A DNA stretch of 64,000 bases from contig NZ_JTKH01000008.1 in assembly GCF_000827885.1 (NCBI RefSeq), forward strand, positions 1 through 64,000, written 5' to 3'. Positions 39,897 through 49,746 of the stretch are shown here, piece after piece. A program made the position numbers and the translations under genes. Within the stretch, counting starts at the first letter, position 1; each line of letters begins with the position of its first letter. The notes beneath the pieces are model-generated. The model was not told the DNA's origin and did not search any database. It saw only the letters and a program-made list of their open reading frames with translations. This DNA is from Vibrio renipiscarius. Its GTDB lineage: Bacteria > Pseudomonadota > Gammaproteobacteria > Enterobacterales > Vibrionaceae.

Positions 39897-41240
39897 ATGT
39901 CATCTTCACAAAATACTATCGATAAACGCATGAGCATCATTGCGCTAACCTGGCCTTTGTTTGTCGAAATCATGCTACGTACCGCCCTTAATACCAGTGA
40001 TGTTTTCATGCTCAGTGGTTATTCCGATCAAGCTGTCTCGGCGGTAGGTGTCATCGCTCAACTGTCTTTTTTCCTGATCATTATTTCATCAATGGTTAGC
40101 AGTGGTACCGGGATTCTTATTGCACAATATAATGGATCCAACCGCCAGCAAGATTCGGCACATGTCGGTATTGCCAGTATTTTGATGTCAGCCTTCGTTG
40201 GGGTTTTTCTGAGCATTTTCGCGGTGGTCGCGGCGTACTATTTATTGCCTTACTATGGTTTAGAAATCCAAGTAGAACACTATGCTCAAGAGTACCTTTT
40301 AATTAGTGGTGCGATGACCTTCAACGTAACAATGGGCATTGTATTAACGACTATTTTACGCAGTCATGGCTATTCTCGCTCCCCAATGATCGTCAACTTA
40401 ATTGCTGGCGTCATCAACATTGCCGGTAACTATGTCGCGCTCTATCAGCCCTTTGGCCTGCCCGTTTATGGCGTCGAAGGGGTTGCTATCTCAACGGTAT
40501 TTGCCCAAATTCTCAGTACATTGATGCTGTGCTTTAAACTGCACAACTCCGATATTGAATTACCTTTTGCTCAATGGAAAACCATTCCACGCGATATTTA
40601 CCGTCGCATCATCCGTATTGGCGCAATGAATGCCGGTGAAATGTTAGCCTACAATTTGGCTCAAATTACGATCATTTATTTCGTCGTGCAAATGGGGACC
40701 GCGTCCTTAGCCGCGTTTACTTATGCGCAAAATATCGCCCGAATTTCTTTTGCCTTTGCCCTCGCCGTTGGCCAAGCCAGCCAAATTCAAGCTGGGTACT
40801 TTATTGGCCGCGGATATATTGATGCGATCTTAATTCGAGTGCAAAAGTACTTCTTGGTCGGCTTTATCGTGACCAATATTGTCACCATCTCGACCTTCTT
40901 ATTGAGCGACACCATCATCCCGTGGTTTACCGAGCAACCTGAAATAGCCGCGTTAACCGCAAGTCTCATCGCCGCTTCTATCTTGTTAGAATCTGGGCGG
41001 GTGTTTAATTTAATTTTTATCTCTGCCTTAAAAGCCGCGGGTGATATTAAATTCCCTGTCCAGATGGGGATCGTCAGTATGTGGGGAATAGGCGTATTAA
41101 TGAGCTACTTACTCGGCGTACATTGGGGTTATGGTGTTGTCGGTGCATGGGTAGCCATTGCGCTTGATGAATGGTTTAGAGGCCTTATCATGGCCAGACG
41201 TTGGCGAAGCAAAGTGTGGACACGCTATCAATTGAAATAG
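39897..41240 (+). CDS. MATE-family multidrug efflux transporter
   Basis: This inner-membrane transporter (447 residues, 12 helices) is of the MatE/NorM superfamily that exports cationic drugs with sodium or proton entry. The first helix region IALTWPLFVEIMLRTALNTSDVFMLS and the second-half repeat MNAGEMLAYNLAQITIIYFV mark the two-fold internal repeat. The start is uncertain: ATGs at 39807, 39864 and 39897 are in frame; 39897 gives the family length and the normal N-terminus (MSSSQNTIDKR), and 39807 lies in a hairpin. Confidence 0.88.
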   Translation: MSSSQNTIDKRMSIIALTWPLFVEIMLRTALNTSDVFMLSGYSDQAVSAVGVIAQLSFFLIIISSMVSSGTGILIAQYNGSNRQQDSAHVGIASILMSAFVGVFLSIFAVVAAYYLLPYYGLEIQVEHYAQEYLLISGAMTFNVTMGIVLTTILRSHGYSRSPMIVNLIAGVINIAGNYVALYQPFGLPVYGVEGVAISTVFAQILSTLMLCFKLHNSDIELPFAQWKTIPRDIYRRIIRIGAMNAGEMLAYNLAQITIIYFVVQMGTASLAAFTYAQNIARISFAFALAVGQASQIQAGYFIGRGYIDAILIRVQKYFLVGFIVTNIVTISTFLLSDTIIPWFTEQPEIAALTASLIAASILLESGRVFNLIFISALKAAGDIKFPVQMGIVSMWGIGVLMSYLLGVHWGYGVVGAWVAIALDEWFRGLIMARRWRSKVWTRYQLK

Positions 41241-41250
41241 CGCCACAACC

Positions 41251-41285
41251 GGCCAGGTATTTGATATCGATTCAAATACCTGGCC
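41251..41285 (+). terminator. Perfect 14-bp hairpin after the MATE gene
   Basis: GGCCAGGTATTTGA (41251-41264) pairs perfectly with TCAAATACCTGGCC (41272-41285) round a 7-base loop, 10 bp past the stop. No T-run follows, so it is a terminator-like or RNA-stabilising structure. Confidence 0.6.
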
Positions 41286-41457
41286 CATTAATTGATGCAA
41301 GTATCAGTAGTTTATGACAAAATATCATTAATAATGAAGTGGTTGATTATTAAAACCTGCAATTGCACAATGTTCTTTAGTTTACATTCTTCTGACAAAA
41401 GAAGTTTTTCAAACTCTATCCTTTCTCTCACGCCACCTATATTCGCTTTATACTATT

Positions 41458-42126
41458 ATGAAAATTAACACCTATAATCATACCAGTGACAATACCTTAC
41501 TAAAGGAGTTTGACCTGGATAAATCAAGTTCAAGAATCATTTTGAAAAGCTTTCATACCGCTCTGATTGCCATTGCCATCTGTTTACTGGTGAATGTTGC
41601 ATTACGGATCGACTACATTTTTTTGGGTAATAGTCTCGGTGAAGCATCAGTCACAGAAATACTCGAACTGGTTATGCTCGCTATTTCAAGTTGTTCATTT
41701 TTCTTAGTCGCTAAGCAGCGATCTTCACTAAAACATGCCGCGGTACTCGTAGGCGCATTTTTCTTAGTGATGTTTATTAGAGAAAATGATGGCTGGTTGG
41801 ATCATATAGCCCATGGTTCTTGGGTATATCCAGCCGTTTTAACTGCCGTCGCTGCGATTATCTATGCCGCAAAGAATGGCAAGCAAAGCGTTACTCAACT
41901 GGCTGTCATTCTTAATACACCCTCTGCCAATCTGCTTATTTTGGGCCTCATTATGCTGCTGGTTTACTCTCGCTTAATGGGGATGGGGGGATTCTGGAAA
42001 GATGTGATGAGCGAACATTACGTGCGCGATGTAAAAAGTATTGTCGAAGAAGGCACCGAATTGTTGGCTTACTGCATCATCGCCTATGCATCCGTCAAAA
42101 TTCAGCGTCATCTGAAAAAGGCCTAG
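41458..42126 (+). CDS. Hypothetical inner-membrane protein, 222 residues
   Basis: I do not recognise the family. About six hydrophobic helices can be placed: residues 29-48, 65-83, 92-106, 121-136, 153-172 and 195-214. Charged patches stand between them (FIRENDGWLDHI, MSEHYVRDVKSIVEEGTELL). The strikingly acidic or polar residues inside membrane-proximal segments suggest a binding or catalytic role. No nearby gene is clearly a partner, and the start lacks a strong ribosome site. Confidence 0.75.
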   Translation: MKINTYNHTSDNTLLKEFDLDKSSSRIILKSFHTALIAIAICLLVNVALRIDYIFLGNSLGEASVTEILELVMLAISSCSFFLVAKQRSSLKHAAVLVGAFFLVMFIRENDGWLDHIAHGSWVYPAVLTAVAAIIYAAKNGKQSVTQLAVILNTPSANLLILGLIMLLVYSRLMGMGGFWKDVMSEHYVRDVKSIVEEGTELLAYCIIAYASVKIQRHLKKA

Positions 42127-42156
42127 CCGTTAAAGCCTAGTCGTTCAAAAAGTCGG

Positions 42157-42187
42157 CCGTGTGAGGCGTCTCTATCCCTTCACACGG
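42157..42187 (+). repeat. 8-bp inverted repeat after the orphan membrane gene
   Basis: CCGTGTGA and TCACACGG pair over a 15-base loop, 30 bp past the stop. No T-run follows; it is perhaps a weak terminator. Confidence 0.45.
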
Positions 42188-42221
42188 CGGCACGTTACAT
42201 GCTGTGCCTGGTAGGGGCGAC

Positions 42222-42266
42222 TTACCCTGCCATTTACCCAGCCATTTACCCTGCCATTTACCCTGC
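42222..42266. repeat. 12-bp tandem repeat, 3.75 copies, at the 3' end of a LysR gene
   Basis: The unit TTACCCTGCCAT is repeated three times in full, the second copy having one change (CCCAGCC), and a fourth copy is partial. On the minus strand each unit reads ATG GCA GGG TAA, so each repeats the last codons and stop of the LysR gene (Ala-Gly-stop). Confidence 0.93.
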
Positions 42267-43178
42267 GACGACACGCTCGACTAACGTCCGCAGCCAAATA
42301 TTCTTATCTTCACTGCTACGGCTATTATGCCACAACACCGCAATATCAAAGTCTGCTACCGAAACGGGTGGGTTAAATATCGTGAGTTGATCATCAAACC
42401 CGTCTGACTGAGCCATTTTTTCAGGCACTATTGCAATTAATCGACGCGCTTTCAGCAAACTGCGAATAGTGAGAAAGTTACGTGATGCCACCGTCACTCG
42501 CCGTGACAAACCATGCTCAGCCAATTTCTTGTCCACTTGAGTAGCCAGACTGCCATCAGGGCTGACGAGTGCTTGCTCAATCTCGGAAAATGCTTCTAAT
42601 GTTAAGGCGCCATCGAGCTTTAACGCTTGTTTGTCGGCTAAACAAACATGCTTTTCGGTATATAAATATTGGCTTTCAAAATCATCATCCAGCACCGGCA
42701 TACTGCCAATCACAATATCCAACTTCTCCTGCTCAACCAAACTGACGTAATTGCTGCGGTTGACATTAATAAAGCTGATTTGCGCCTCTGGAGCATGAGT
42801 CATGATCTCATCATACAAGGCAGGGGCGAAAATGAACTCAGCATAATCGGTCAAACCAATTCGACACACACCAGAATATTGAGAAGGGTCGAAATCCGTC
42901 TTGGTCAACAGATCTTTAGCAATGCTATTAAGCAACTGATGCAAAGTCGGCGCAATATGATGAGCATGTTCAGTCGGTTCCATCTTATACCCTTTACGAA
43001 TAAAAAGCGGATCATCGAGTAACACTCTTAAGCGTGACAAGCTATGGCTCATGGCAGACTGGCTAACAAAGTTTTTCTCAGCTGCAATACTGACGCTACG
43101 GTAACGGTAGAGATAAGAGAATGTGACTAACAGATTCAAGTCGATATTCCGCCATGCGATATCATCCAACAATGCCAT
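42258..43178 (-). CDS. LysR-family regulator, divergent from chrA
   Basis: This 306-residue regulator has an N-terminal winged helix (NLLVTFSYLYRYRSVSIAAEKNFVSQSAMSHSLSRLR is the region, residues 15-52) and an effector domain from about 88. The Met at 43178 is chosen because AGGA lies 8 nt before it; the Met three codons earlier directly follows the AGG. It is transcribed away from the chromate-transporter-like gene across 106 bp, so it probably controls that gene. Its 3' end runs into the 12-bp tandem repeat. Confidence 0.9.
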   Translation of the reverse strand: MALLDDIAWRNIDLNLLVTFSYLYRYRSVSIAAEKNFVSQSAMSHSLSRLRVLLDDPLFIRKGYKMEPTEHAHHIAPTLHQLLNSIAKDLLTKTDFDPSQYSGVCRIGLTDYAEFIFAPALYDEIMTHAPEAQISFINVNRSNYVSLVEQEKLDIVIGSMPVLDDDFESQYLYTEKHVCLADKQALKLDGALTLEAFSEIEQALVSPDGSLATQVDKKLAEHGLSRRVTVASRNFLTIRSLLKARRLIAIVPEKMAQSDGFDDQLTIFNPPVSVADFDIAVLWHNSRSSEDKNIWLRTLVERVVAG

Positions 43179-43284
43179 TGTTCCCATCCTGTTTTATTCA
43201 TACATAAAATTAAAACTATCAATTTGAATCATCATAGCGTTTTTTTTAAAGTAGAGGCAGTCTTGATTACTAGGATAAGCACTG

Positions 43285-44427
43285 ATGCTCTCCATTTTTA
43301 AAACCTTTTTCTGGCTTGGCTGGATTAGCTTCGGCGGCCCAGCCGCGCATATTGGCTACTTTCGCCAAACCTTTGTCGAAAAATTGAATTGGCTCGACGA
43401 TAGCGAGTATGCCCAGATAGTCGCGCTCAGCCAGTTTCTACCCGGTCCAGGTTCAAGCCAAGTCGGCTTTGCTCTCGGCTACAAACGCGGTGGACTCTTT
43501 GGTGCCTGTGCCGCTTTTATTGGCTTCACCCTACCATCGGTCTTAATCATGGTGTTACTGGCCGTCGTTTCAAGTCAAATCACCGACACGACAGCCTTTC
43601 AAAGTATCGTACATGGTTTGAAACTGCTTGCCGTTGTGGTCGTCGCCGATGCCACATGGGGGATGTATAAGAATTTTTGTAAAGGCACCTTATCGGTCAG
43701 TTTGTGCCTAATGACCGCGATTGCCCTACTCACCATGCCAAGCATCGCCACACAAATGGTTGTGTTGGTCATTGCGGCACTGATTGGGGCAAAATACCTG
43801 AAAGGTGAAACGCCAAGCGAGCCAAAGCCATTTAAACCGACTATCGCCCCTTTAGCGATCTTCGCTGCTTTGCTGATTGGCCTACCATTCTTTGCTCATT
43901 TGTCATCAACTCTTGAGCTATTTAACGACTTCTTTCAAGCCGGTAGCTTGGTGTTTGGTGGCGGCCATGTCGTACTACCACTACTGCAGAACATCGTGGG
44001 TGATCAACTTAGCCAAGATGCGTTCTTAACTGGATACGCCGCAGCGCAGGCCGTACCCGGTCCAATGTTTACTTTTGCCACTTACATTGGCTACGAGCTA
44101 CAACCTAATGCTCCCATTGTTGGCGCACTGGTCGCAACCGTGGCGGTTTTTCTTCCGGGATTCTTATTGCTGCTGGGCGTTTTGAAAAACTGGCAGTCAT
44201 TGGCGCAAAAGCCGCAAATTGCAGGCGCGGTTAGCGGCGTAAATGCCGCCGTGGTCGGCTTACTTGTTTCTGCACTTTACCAACCGGTATTCACCAGTGC
44301 GGTCATGGCTCCACTCGATGTCGCACTGATTTTGGCGGGTTTTTACCTAATGAAGCAACTCAAACTGCCTATTATCTGGATGGTGATTGCTTTTATTGTT
44401 GCTGGGCTTATCACTGGTTATCTATAA
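43285..44427 (+). CDS. chrA: Chromate transporter family protein ChrA
   Basis: This 380-residue inner-membrane protein has two tandem CHR domains. Each begins with the family pattern: FFWLGWISFGGPAAHIGYFR with LSQFLPGPGSSQVGFALGY, then FQAGSLVFGGGHVVLPLL with AAQAVPGPMFTFATYIGY. ChrA exports chromate in Pseudomonas, but many family members have unknown substrates. AGGA lies 7 nt before the ATG. A divergent LysR gene is the likely regulator. Confidence 0.92.
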   Translation: MLSIFKTFFWLGWISFGGPAAHIGYFRQTFVEKLNWLDDSEYAQIVALSQFLPGPGSSQVGFALGYKRGGLFGACAAFIGFTLPSVLIMVLLAVVSSQITDTTAFQSIVHGLKLLAVVVVADATWGMYKNFCKGTLSVSLCLMTAIALLTMPSIATQMVVLVIAALIGAKYLKGETPSEPKPFKPTIAPLAIFAALLIGLPFFAHLSSTLELFNDFFQAGSLVFGGGHVVLPLLQNIVGDQLSQDAFLTGYAAAQAVPGPMFTFATYIGYELQPNAPIVGALVATVAVFLPGFLLLLGVLKNWQSLAQKPQIAGAVSGVNAAVVGLLVSALYQPVFTSAVMAPLDVALILAGFYLMKQLKLPIIWMVIAFIVAGLITGYL

Positions 44428-44761
44428 ATGATAACGTCCATGAATAACAAGTTGGAATTCGCTTAATATTATTCCAGCGAGCGGAATGCAAAGCACTATT
44501 ACAAAAGCGGCATGAGACCTTATTGGTTTTCTGCCGCTAGACCCACTCAAGATGTCCCTCGCTTTAAAAGTACGTCATTGGACGTATTCCCACTTTCCCA
44601 CTTCCTGCCCATCCCTATCATTATCCCTTGTTCGATTTATCTCTTAATCGATTAAGCTCCGATCTATTGAATCGCGTTTACCCCGAATCATCACTTAGGA
44701 CTCGATACAGATTGCCGCTCGCGCGTTGTTCTCATTGCGCGACTCTATATAAAAAAGAAGC
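44428..44761. other. Intergenic stretch after chrA
   Basis: I see no gene here. A weak inverted repeat AGCGGCA/TGCCGCT (around 44511-44540) follows chrA. The region reads as AT-rich, non-coding sequence up to the small ORF at 44762. Confidence 0.5.
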
Positions 44762-44938
44762 ATGATGTTGTCCGCCACTTTAATCGGCATGAATGATCAA
44801 CGACTTATATTGATTGGCATTTTATTCATACTGATAGCGATACTGTTTGAGTCACAATCTGCGCTATCACCGCTTCACATTTTTCTCTCAATCCTTATCA
44901 ACCTTTTAATTAACATGCTAAGGTTAACAAATAATTAA
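44762..44938 (+). CDS. Possible 58-residue membrane peptide
   Basis: An open frame from ATG at 44762 (or the next codon, 44765) to TAA encodes 58 residues with two hydrophobic segments: LILIGILFILIAILF and IFLSILINLLINML. Both look like short membrane helices. AAGAAG precedes the ATGs closely. It lies 116 bp before the acyl-CoA synthetase gene on the same strand. AT-rich non-coding DNA often yields such hydrophobic frames, so it may be chance. Confidence 0.35.
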   Translation: MMLSATLIGMNDQRLILIGILFILIAILFESQSALSPLHIFLSILINLLINMLRLTNN

Positions 44939-45054
44939 CAACAATAATCCTTCATCAGGAAAGTAACGCTTCGCACCGTTATTGCTCTCCAATGTGCTAA
45001 GCCATACCCACCATCGTTCGAAGGGAATCTTTGCCAGTGACATGGAGTTAGACA

Positions 45055-46758
45055 ATGATTCAGCCAAACCAATCAAGCCCAAACAACTTGACCGATAATG
45101 TAGGCCTGAGCTCGCACGCACCGGCCAGTGAGATGATCTTAAAGTGGGCGCAAGAACGCCCGAATGACATCTACCTCAAGCAAATCATTAACCGACAGTT
45201 TGTTGAATACACCTATGCCGATGTGGCGGACCAAGCACTGAAGCTTGCGACAGCACTGAAAAATTTGGGTCTCTCTCCCGGAGATCGCGTGGCTTTAGTC
45301 TCTAAAAATTGCGCGGAATGGTTTATTTGTGATTTAGCCATCATGCTAGGCGATTTTGTCAGCGTCCCGATCTTCCCAACCGCGGGCGCGGATACGATTG
45401 AATATTGTCTGAGCCACAGCGAGAGTAAGGTGTTGATCGGCGGAAAACTGGATGATGCTAAAGCGACTCAGCAAGTCATTGATGGGATGCCTGACTTAAT
45501 CACCATCAGTATGGCCTACGACACCGCGCCACAGTGTCGACATACACTTAATGCACTCATCGATGAGTCAGAACCTAGCGAAGCACGCCCTCAGCATCAT
45601 GATGACAAATTGATGTCGATTGTGTACACCTCTGGGACATCTGGCCTACCGAAAGGTGCGATGCTGACGTATGGCGCATTTGCTTGGTCAGTGCAGCAAT
45701 TAATTGATCACATTCAAATTAAGCAGGGAGATCGACTGTTCTCTTACTTGCCTCTCGCGCACATCACTGAGCGGGTGTACATCTTCGGTTCTTCCATTAT
45801 GGGAGGGATTCAAACAGCTTTTCCAGAGTCCCTTGATACCTTTATCGAAGACGTAAAAATGCAGCGACCGACTCTGTTTATTTCCGTCCCCCGTTTATGG
45901 ACATTGTTTCAACAGCGAATCCAAGACAAGTTACCGCAGAAAAAACTGAATATTTTACTTAAAATTCCGTTCATCAATACGTTAATCAAGAAGAAACTCA
46001 TCGAGGGTCTTGGGCTTGATCAAGCGCGTGTCTTAGGCTGTGGTTCTGCACCGGTTTCCCCTGCTCTCCTCTCTTGGTACCACAGTGTCGGCTTGAATAT
46101 TACCGAAGCCTGGGGAATGACGGAGTCATTTGCCTATAGCACACTCAACTATCCGTTCAGAGCCGATAAAATTGGCACTGTCGGCAACGCAGGCCCGGGG
46201 ATTGAACTCAAGATTGCTGCTGATGAAGAAATCATGGTTCGAGGTCTAGGATTATTCTCCGGCTACTATAAAAATGATGAAGCGACCCAAGAATCATTCA
46301 ACGACGAGGGGTGGCTACATACCGGCGATATTGGCACTATCGATGATGAAGGTTATCTCACGATTCAAGGTCGTAAAAAGGACACCTTTAAAACGGCCAA
46401 AGGGAAATTTGTTGCCCCTGTACCGATTGAAAAGAAACTGTTTGAATACAGCCGAGTTGAAATGATGTGCTTAATTGGGTCAGGCTTGCCTACCCCTATT
46501 CTGCTTATTGTGCCTCATGAATTCCCCAATTTTGATCAAGATCGTTATGAAAGAACCACTGTTCGTATCATCGAACGAATGAATACAAAATTAGAATCGC
46601 ATGAACAAATTAAAGGCGTATTGATGATCAAAGAGCCATGGAGCATCGAAAACGGAATATTAACGCCGACCTTGAAAATTAAACGTCATGTCCTAGAGAA
46701 AAAATATCACGATGTGGGTGCGAACTGGCCGCGAGATAAATTGGTCATCTGGGAGTAA
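45055..46758 (+). CDS. AMP-binding long-chain acyl-CoA synthetase
   Basis: This 567-residue enzyme of the ANL superfamily activates a carboxylic acid with ATP and CoA. It has the P-loop-like YTSGTSGLPKGAM (191-203), GWLHTGDIG, and GRKKDTFKTAKGKFVAPVPIE with the A10-type lysine region. The organisation is of the FAA1/long-chain type with an N-terminal extension of about 20 residues. A fatty acid is the likely substrate. GGAG lies 7 nt before the ATG. It is not in an operon with fusA2, which converges. Confidence 0.9.
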   Translation: MIQPNQSSPNNLTDNVGLSSHAPASEMILKWAQERPNDIYLKQIINRQFVEYTYADVADQALKLATALKNLGLSPGDRVALVSKNCAEWFICDLAIMLGDFVSVPIFPTAGADTIEYCLSHSESKVLIGGKLDDAKATQQVIDGMPDLITISMAYDTAPQCRHTLNALIDESEPSEARPQHHDDKLMSIVYTSGTSGLPKGAMLTYGAFAWSVQQLIDHIQIKQGDRLFSYLPLAHITERVYIFGSSIMGGIQTAFPESLDTFIEDVKMQRPTLFISVPRLWTLFQQRIQDKLPQKKLNILLKIPFINTLIKKKLIEGLGLDQARVLGCGSAPVSPALLSWYHSVGLNITEAWGMTESFAYSTLNYPFRADKIGTVGNAGPGIELKIAADEEIMVRGLGLFSGYYKNDEATQESFNDEGWLHTGDIGTIDDEGYLTIQGRKKDTFKTAKGKFVAPVPIEKKLFEYSRVEMMCLIGSGLPTPILLIVPHEFPNFDQDRYERTTVRIIERMNTKLESHEQIKGVLMIKEPWSIENGILTPTLKIKRHVLEKKYHDVGANWPRDKLVIWE

Positions 46759-47030
46759 CACCAATCAACATCAATCTTTGAACATTCAGGCGGATAAAAA
46801 TCGCGAAGAACGTCGTTGTACTTTATGAAAGAATGCCGTCGTTAGTATCATTGGTTAACGGTAATCTATGTCGATTTCTAAGTGATTTTTCTTGCGTAAA
46901 TGTCTGAGCACTTACTGTTGCGGATTGATATAACCACTGAATACGTCGTCGCTCAATGACGCGACTTAGATTTGCTTTCTTTTTGTGTCGCTCTTACGCC
47001 GACAACGAAATTTGAATAACACCGACAAAG

Positions 47031-47063
47031 AAAAGCCCCTTAAGCTTACGCTTAAGGGGCTTT
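47031..47063 (-). terminator. Intrinsic terminator of fusA2
   Basis: AAGCCCCTTAAGC pairs with GCTTAAGGGGCTT; on the minus strand TTTTCTTT follows, 26 bp past the fusA2 stop. It may also stop the acyl-CoA synthetase transcript from the other side. The remaining 270 bp (46759-47030) show no gene. Confidence 0.9.
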
Positions 47064-47088
47064 AAAATTATCGAGTTAACTTAAAGAA

Positions 47089-49176
47089 TTACTTCTTCTC
47101 GTTACGCTCTTTAACTTCAGCAATTACTTGCTCAGCTACGTTGTTTGGACATGCAGCGTAACGTGAGAATTCCATAGAGAATTGACCACGGCCAGATGTC
47201 ATAGTACGTAGAGTACCGATGTAACCAAACATTTCTGAAAGAGGTACGTCAGCTTTGATACGAACGCCAGTTAGACCAGCCATTTGGTCTTTGATCATGC
47301 CACGACGACGGTTAAGGTCACCGATTACATCACCAACGTGATCTTCTGGGCTGAATACGTCTACAGCCATGATTGGCTCTAGAAGTTGTGCACCAGCTTT
47401 AGGCATAGATTGACGGAATGCGCCTTTCGCTGCGATTTCAAATGCGATTGCAGATGAATCGACTGCGTGGAAGCCACCGTCAAGTAGTTCAACTTCAACG
47501 TCTAGAGTAGGGAAGCCAGCTAGTACGCCGTTTTCCATCATGCTAGCGAAGCCTTTTTCTACTGCAGGCCAGAATTCTTTTGGTACGTTACCGCCAACAA
47601 CAGAAGACTTAAACGTGAAGCCAGAGTTTGGCTCACCAGGTCTTACACGGTAATCGATCTTACCGAACTGACCAGAACCACCAGACTGTTTCTTATGCGT
47701 GTAGCTATCTTCAACTTCTTTAGTGATAGTTTCACGGTAAGCAACCTGAGGTTTACCAACAGCCAAGTCAACACCGTAAGTACGCTTAAGGATGTCTACT
47801 TTGATGTCTAGGTGAAGTTCGCCCATACCTTTAAGGATAGTTTCGCCTGAATCTTCATCAGTCTCAACTTGGAACGTTGGATCTTCTGCAACCATTTTAC
47901 CGATCGCGATACCCATTTTCTCAGAACCGCCTTTATCTTTTGGCGTTACAGCAATTGAGATTACTGGTTCTGGGAAGATCATTGGCTCAAGAGTACACTC
48001 GTGCTTAGGATCACATAGAGTATGACCAGTCTTAACGTTCTTCATACCTACTACAGCGATGATATCACCAGCTTGTGCAGTCGTTAGTTCAGTACGTTGG
48101 TCAGCTTGCATCTCAACCATACGGCCGATACGCTCAGTTTTACCTGTTGCTGAGTTAAGAATAGTGTCGCCTTTGTTCATCACACCTGAGTAGATACGGA
48201 TGAACGTTAGAGCACCAAAGCGGTCGTCCATGATTTTGAACGCTAGCGCTTTTAGTGGTTCGTCAGCAGAAACAGTTGCTACTTCACCAGTCGCTTCACC
48301 AGTATCTGGATCAGTTAGAGGTTGAGGATCAACTTCTGTTGGAGCTGGTAGGTAAGCGATAACTGCATCAAGAATAAGCTGCATGCCTTTGTTCTTGAAC
48401 GCTGAACCACAGAACGTTGGGAAGAAAGTACAAGTACGAGTACCAGCACGGATACAACGCTTGATTTCTTCGATAGTTGGCTCAGTGCCTTCCATGTACG
48501 CTTCCATTAGATCATCGTCTTGCTCAACAGCAGTTTCGATCATCTCTTCACGGTACATTTCAACGTCGTCAACCATGTCTGCAGGAACGTCAGACACTGT
48601 GTAGTTTTCTGGAAGACCAGAATCATCCCAAACGTAAGCTTTACGCTCAAGAACGTCTACCACACCTACGAAGTCATCTTCGCGGCCGATTGGTAGAGTC
48701 ATGATTAGAGGCGTAGCGCCCAGTACTTTCTTAATTTGTTCAACAACATTAAGGAAGTCTGCACCCATACGGTCTAGTTTGTTTACGAAGATGATACGTG
48801 CAACTTCTGAGTCATTCGCATAACGCCAGTTAGTTTCTGACTGAGGTTCAACACCGCCAGAACCACAGAATACACCGATACCGCCATCAAGTACTTTAAG
48901 AGAACGGTAAACTTCAACTGTGAAGTCAACGTGTCCAGGAGTATCGATAACGTTAAAACGGTGGTCTTTCCAGAAACAGCTTACTGCTGCTGACTGGATA
49001 GTAATACCGCGCTCAGCTTCCTGTTCCATAAAGTCTGTAGTAGATTCACCATCGTGAACCTCACCAGTTTTGTGGATTTGACCTGTTAGCTTAAGGATAC
49101 GCTCAGTGGTAGTAGTCTTACCCGCATCAACGTGCGCGAAAATACCAATGTTTCTGTATTTCGATAAATCTGCCAT
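47089..49176 (-). CDS. fusA: Elongation factor G, second copy type (EF-G2)
   Basis: EF-G (695 residues) is a ribosomal translocase GTPase. G motifs are intact: [20 protein letters not shown] and NKLDRMGAD. Domain IV with [16 protein letters not shown] and domain V ([17 protein letters not shown]) are complete. It stands alone, not in the str operon with rpsL-rpsG-tuf, and reads [15 protein letters not shown] where canonical FusA has AVGGVQPQSETVWR, so it is probably the second paralogue found next to radA in vibrios. Codon use is of a highly expressed gene. Confidence 0.95.
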   Translation of the reverse strand: MADLSKYRNIGIFAHVDAGKTTTTERILKLTGQIHKTGEVHDGESTTDFMEQEAERGITIQSAAVSCFWKDHRFNVIDTPGHVDFTVEVYRSLKVLDGGIGVFCGSGGVEPQSETNWRYANDSEVARIIFVNKLDRMGADFLNVVEQIKKVLGATPLIMTLPIGREDDFVGVVDVLERKAYVWDDSGLPENYTVSDVPADMVDDVEMYREEMIETAVEQDDDLMEAYMEGTEPTIEEIKRCIRAGTRTCTFFPTFCGSAFKNKGMQLILDAVIAYLPAPTEVDPQPLTDPDTGEATGEVATVSADEPLKALAFKIMDDRFGALTFIRIYSGVMNKGDTILNSATGKTERIGRMVEMQADQRTELTTAQAGDIIAVVGMKNVKTGHTLCDPKHECTLEPMIFPEPVISIAVTPKDKGGSEKMGIAIGKMVAEDPTFQVETDEDSGETILKGMGELHLDIKVDILKRTYGVDLAVGKPQVAYRETITKEVEDSYTHKKQSGGSGQFGKIDYRVRPGEPNSGFTFKSSVVGGNVPKEFWPAVEKGFASMMENGVLAGFPTLDVEVELLDGGFHAVDSSAIAFEIAAKGAFRQSMPKAGAQLLEPIMAVDVFSPEDHVGDVIGDLNRRRGMIKDQMAGLTGVRIKADVPLSEMFGYIGTLRTMTSGRGQFSMEFSRYAACPNNVAEQVIAEVKERNEKK

Positions 49177-49746
49177 TGTCTTACTCTGTTAATAGGATAT
49201 AAAATGCGCGCAGAGTATATCATATTCTGTCAAGACTGATACCTTTGCATGCAGTTGGATTGAAAAAAATATTTGGGTCTTTTCCCACTCAGAGAAAGGA
49301 TAGCCAACTTTTCGTCGTTCGGCTTAAAGTCCCTTCTTTTCCTCCCTTTCTTTTCCTAAAACCTCTCAAATATCACTGTTTCAGCGCCCTATTTTCAGAG
49401 CTTAAAACAGACGTTATGTAAGAGTGGTCGATGGGTCAAAAAAGAGGAACATAACCTCGAAAACACGCTGTATTTTCTGCCGCGAGAGACGCGAAACTCG
49501 TTACGTTCAAATCAGGAATAGATCTAAGCATTCAATTTGCGCTAAGCCTAACGATTTTGTTCTGCGCTAGCAAGATGAAAAACGTCCATTTTTTAAGCAG
49601 ATGATACTGAAAATTACCGAATCGCGTCAATTATAAGCGGTATCGCAAAAACAAGCTGGGGCTGAAAGTGGCTTGCCCCAATCATTCAGTGCAGCATAAA
49701 GCGATCTTCTACGCTGCACCTTGCTAAACAAAAGCAATAAAAAACG
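49177..49746. other. Intergenic stretch between fusA2 and radA
   Basis: These 570 bp show no gene that I can support. They must hold the fusA2 promoter and the radA 3' end. A 7-bp inverted repeat GTGCAGC/GCTGCAC (49689-49695 with 49713-49719) lies just past radA, but no T-run follows. Confidence 0.5.

Noticed and set aside
42222..42266. CRISPR-like short repeats
   Set aside because: The 12-bp units are directly adjacent without spacers, so this is a simple tandem repeat.
49689..49719. Inverted repeat after radA as terminator
   Set aside because: The arms are only 7 bp, the loop is 17 bases and no T-run follows.
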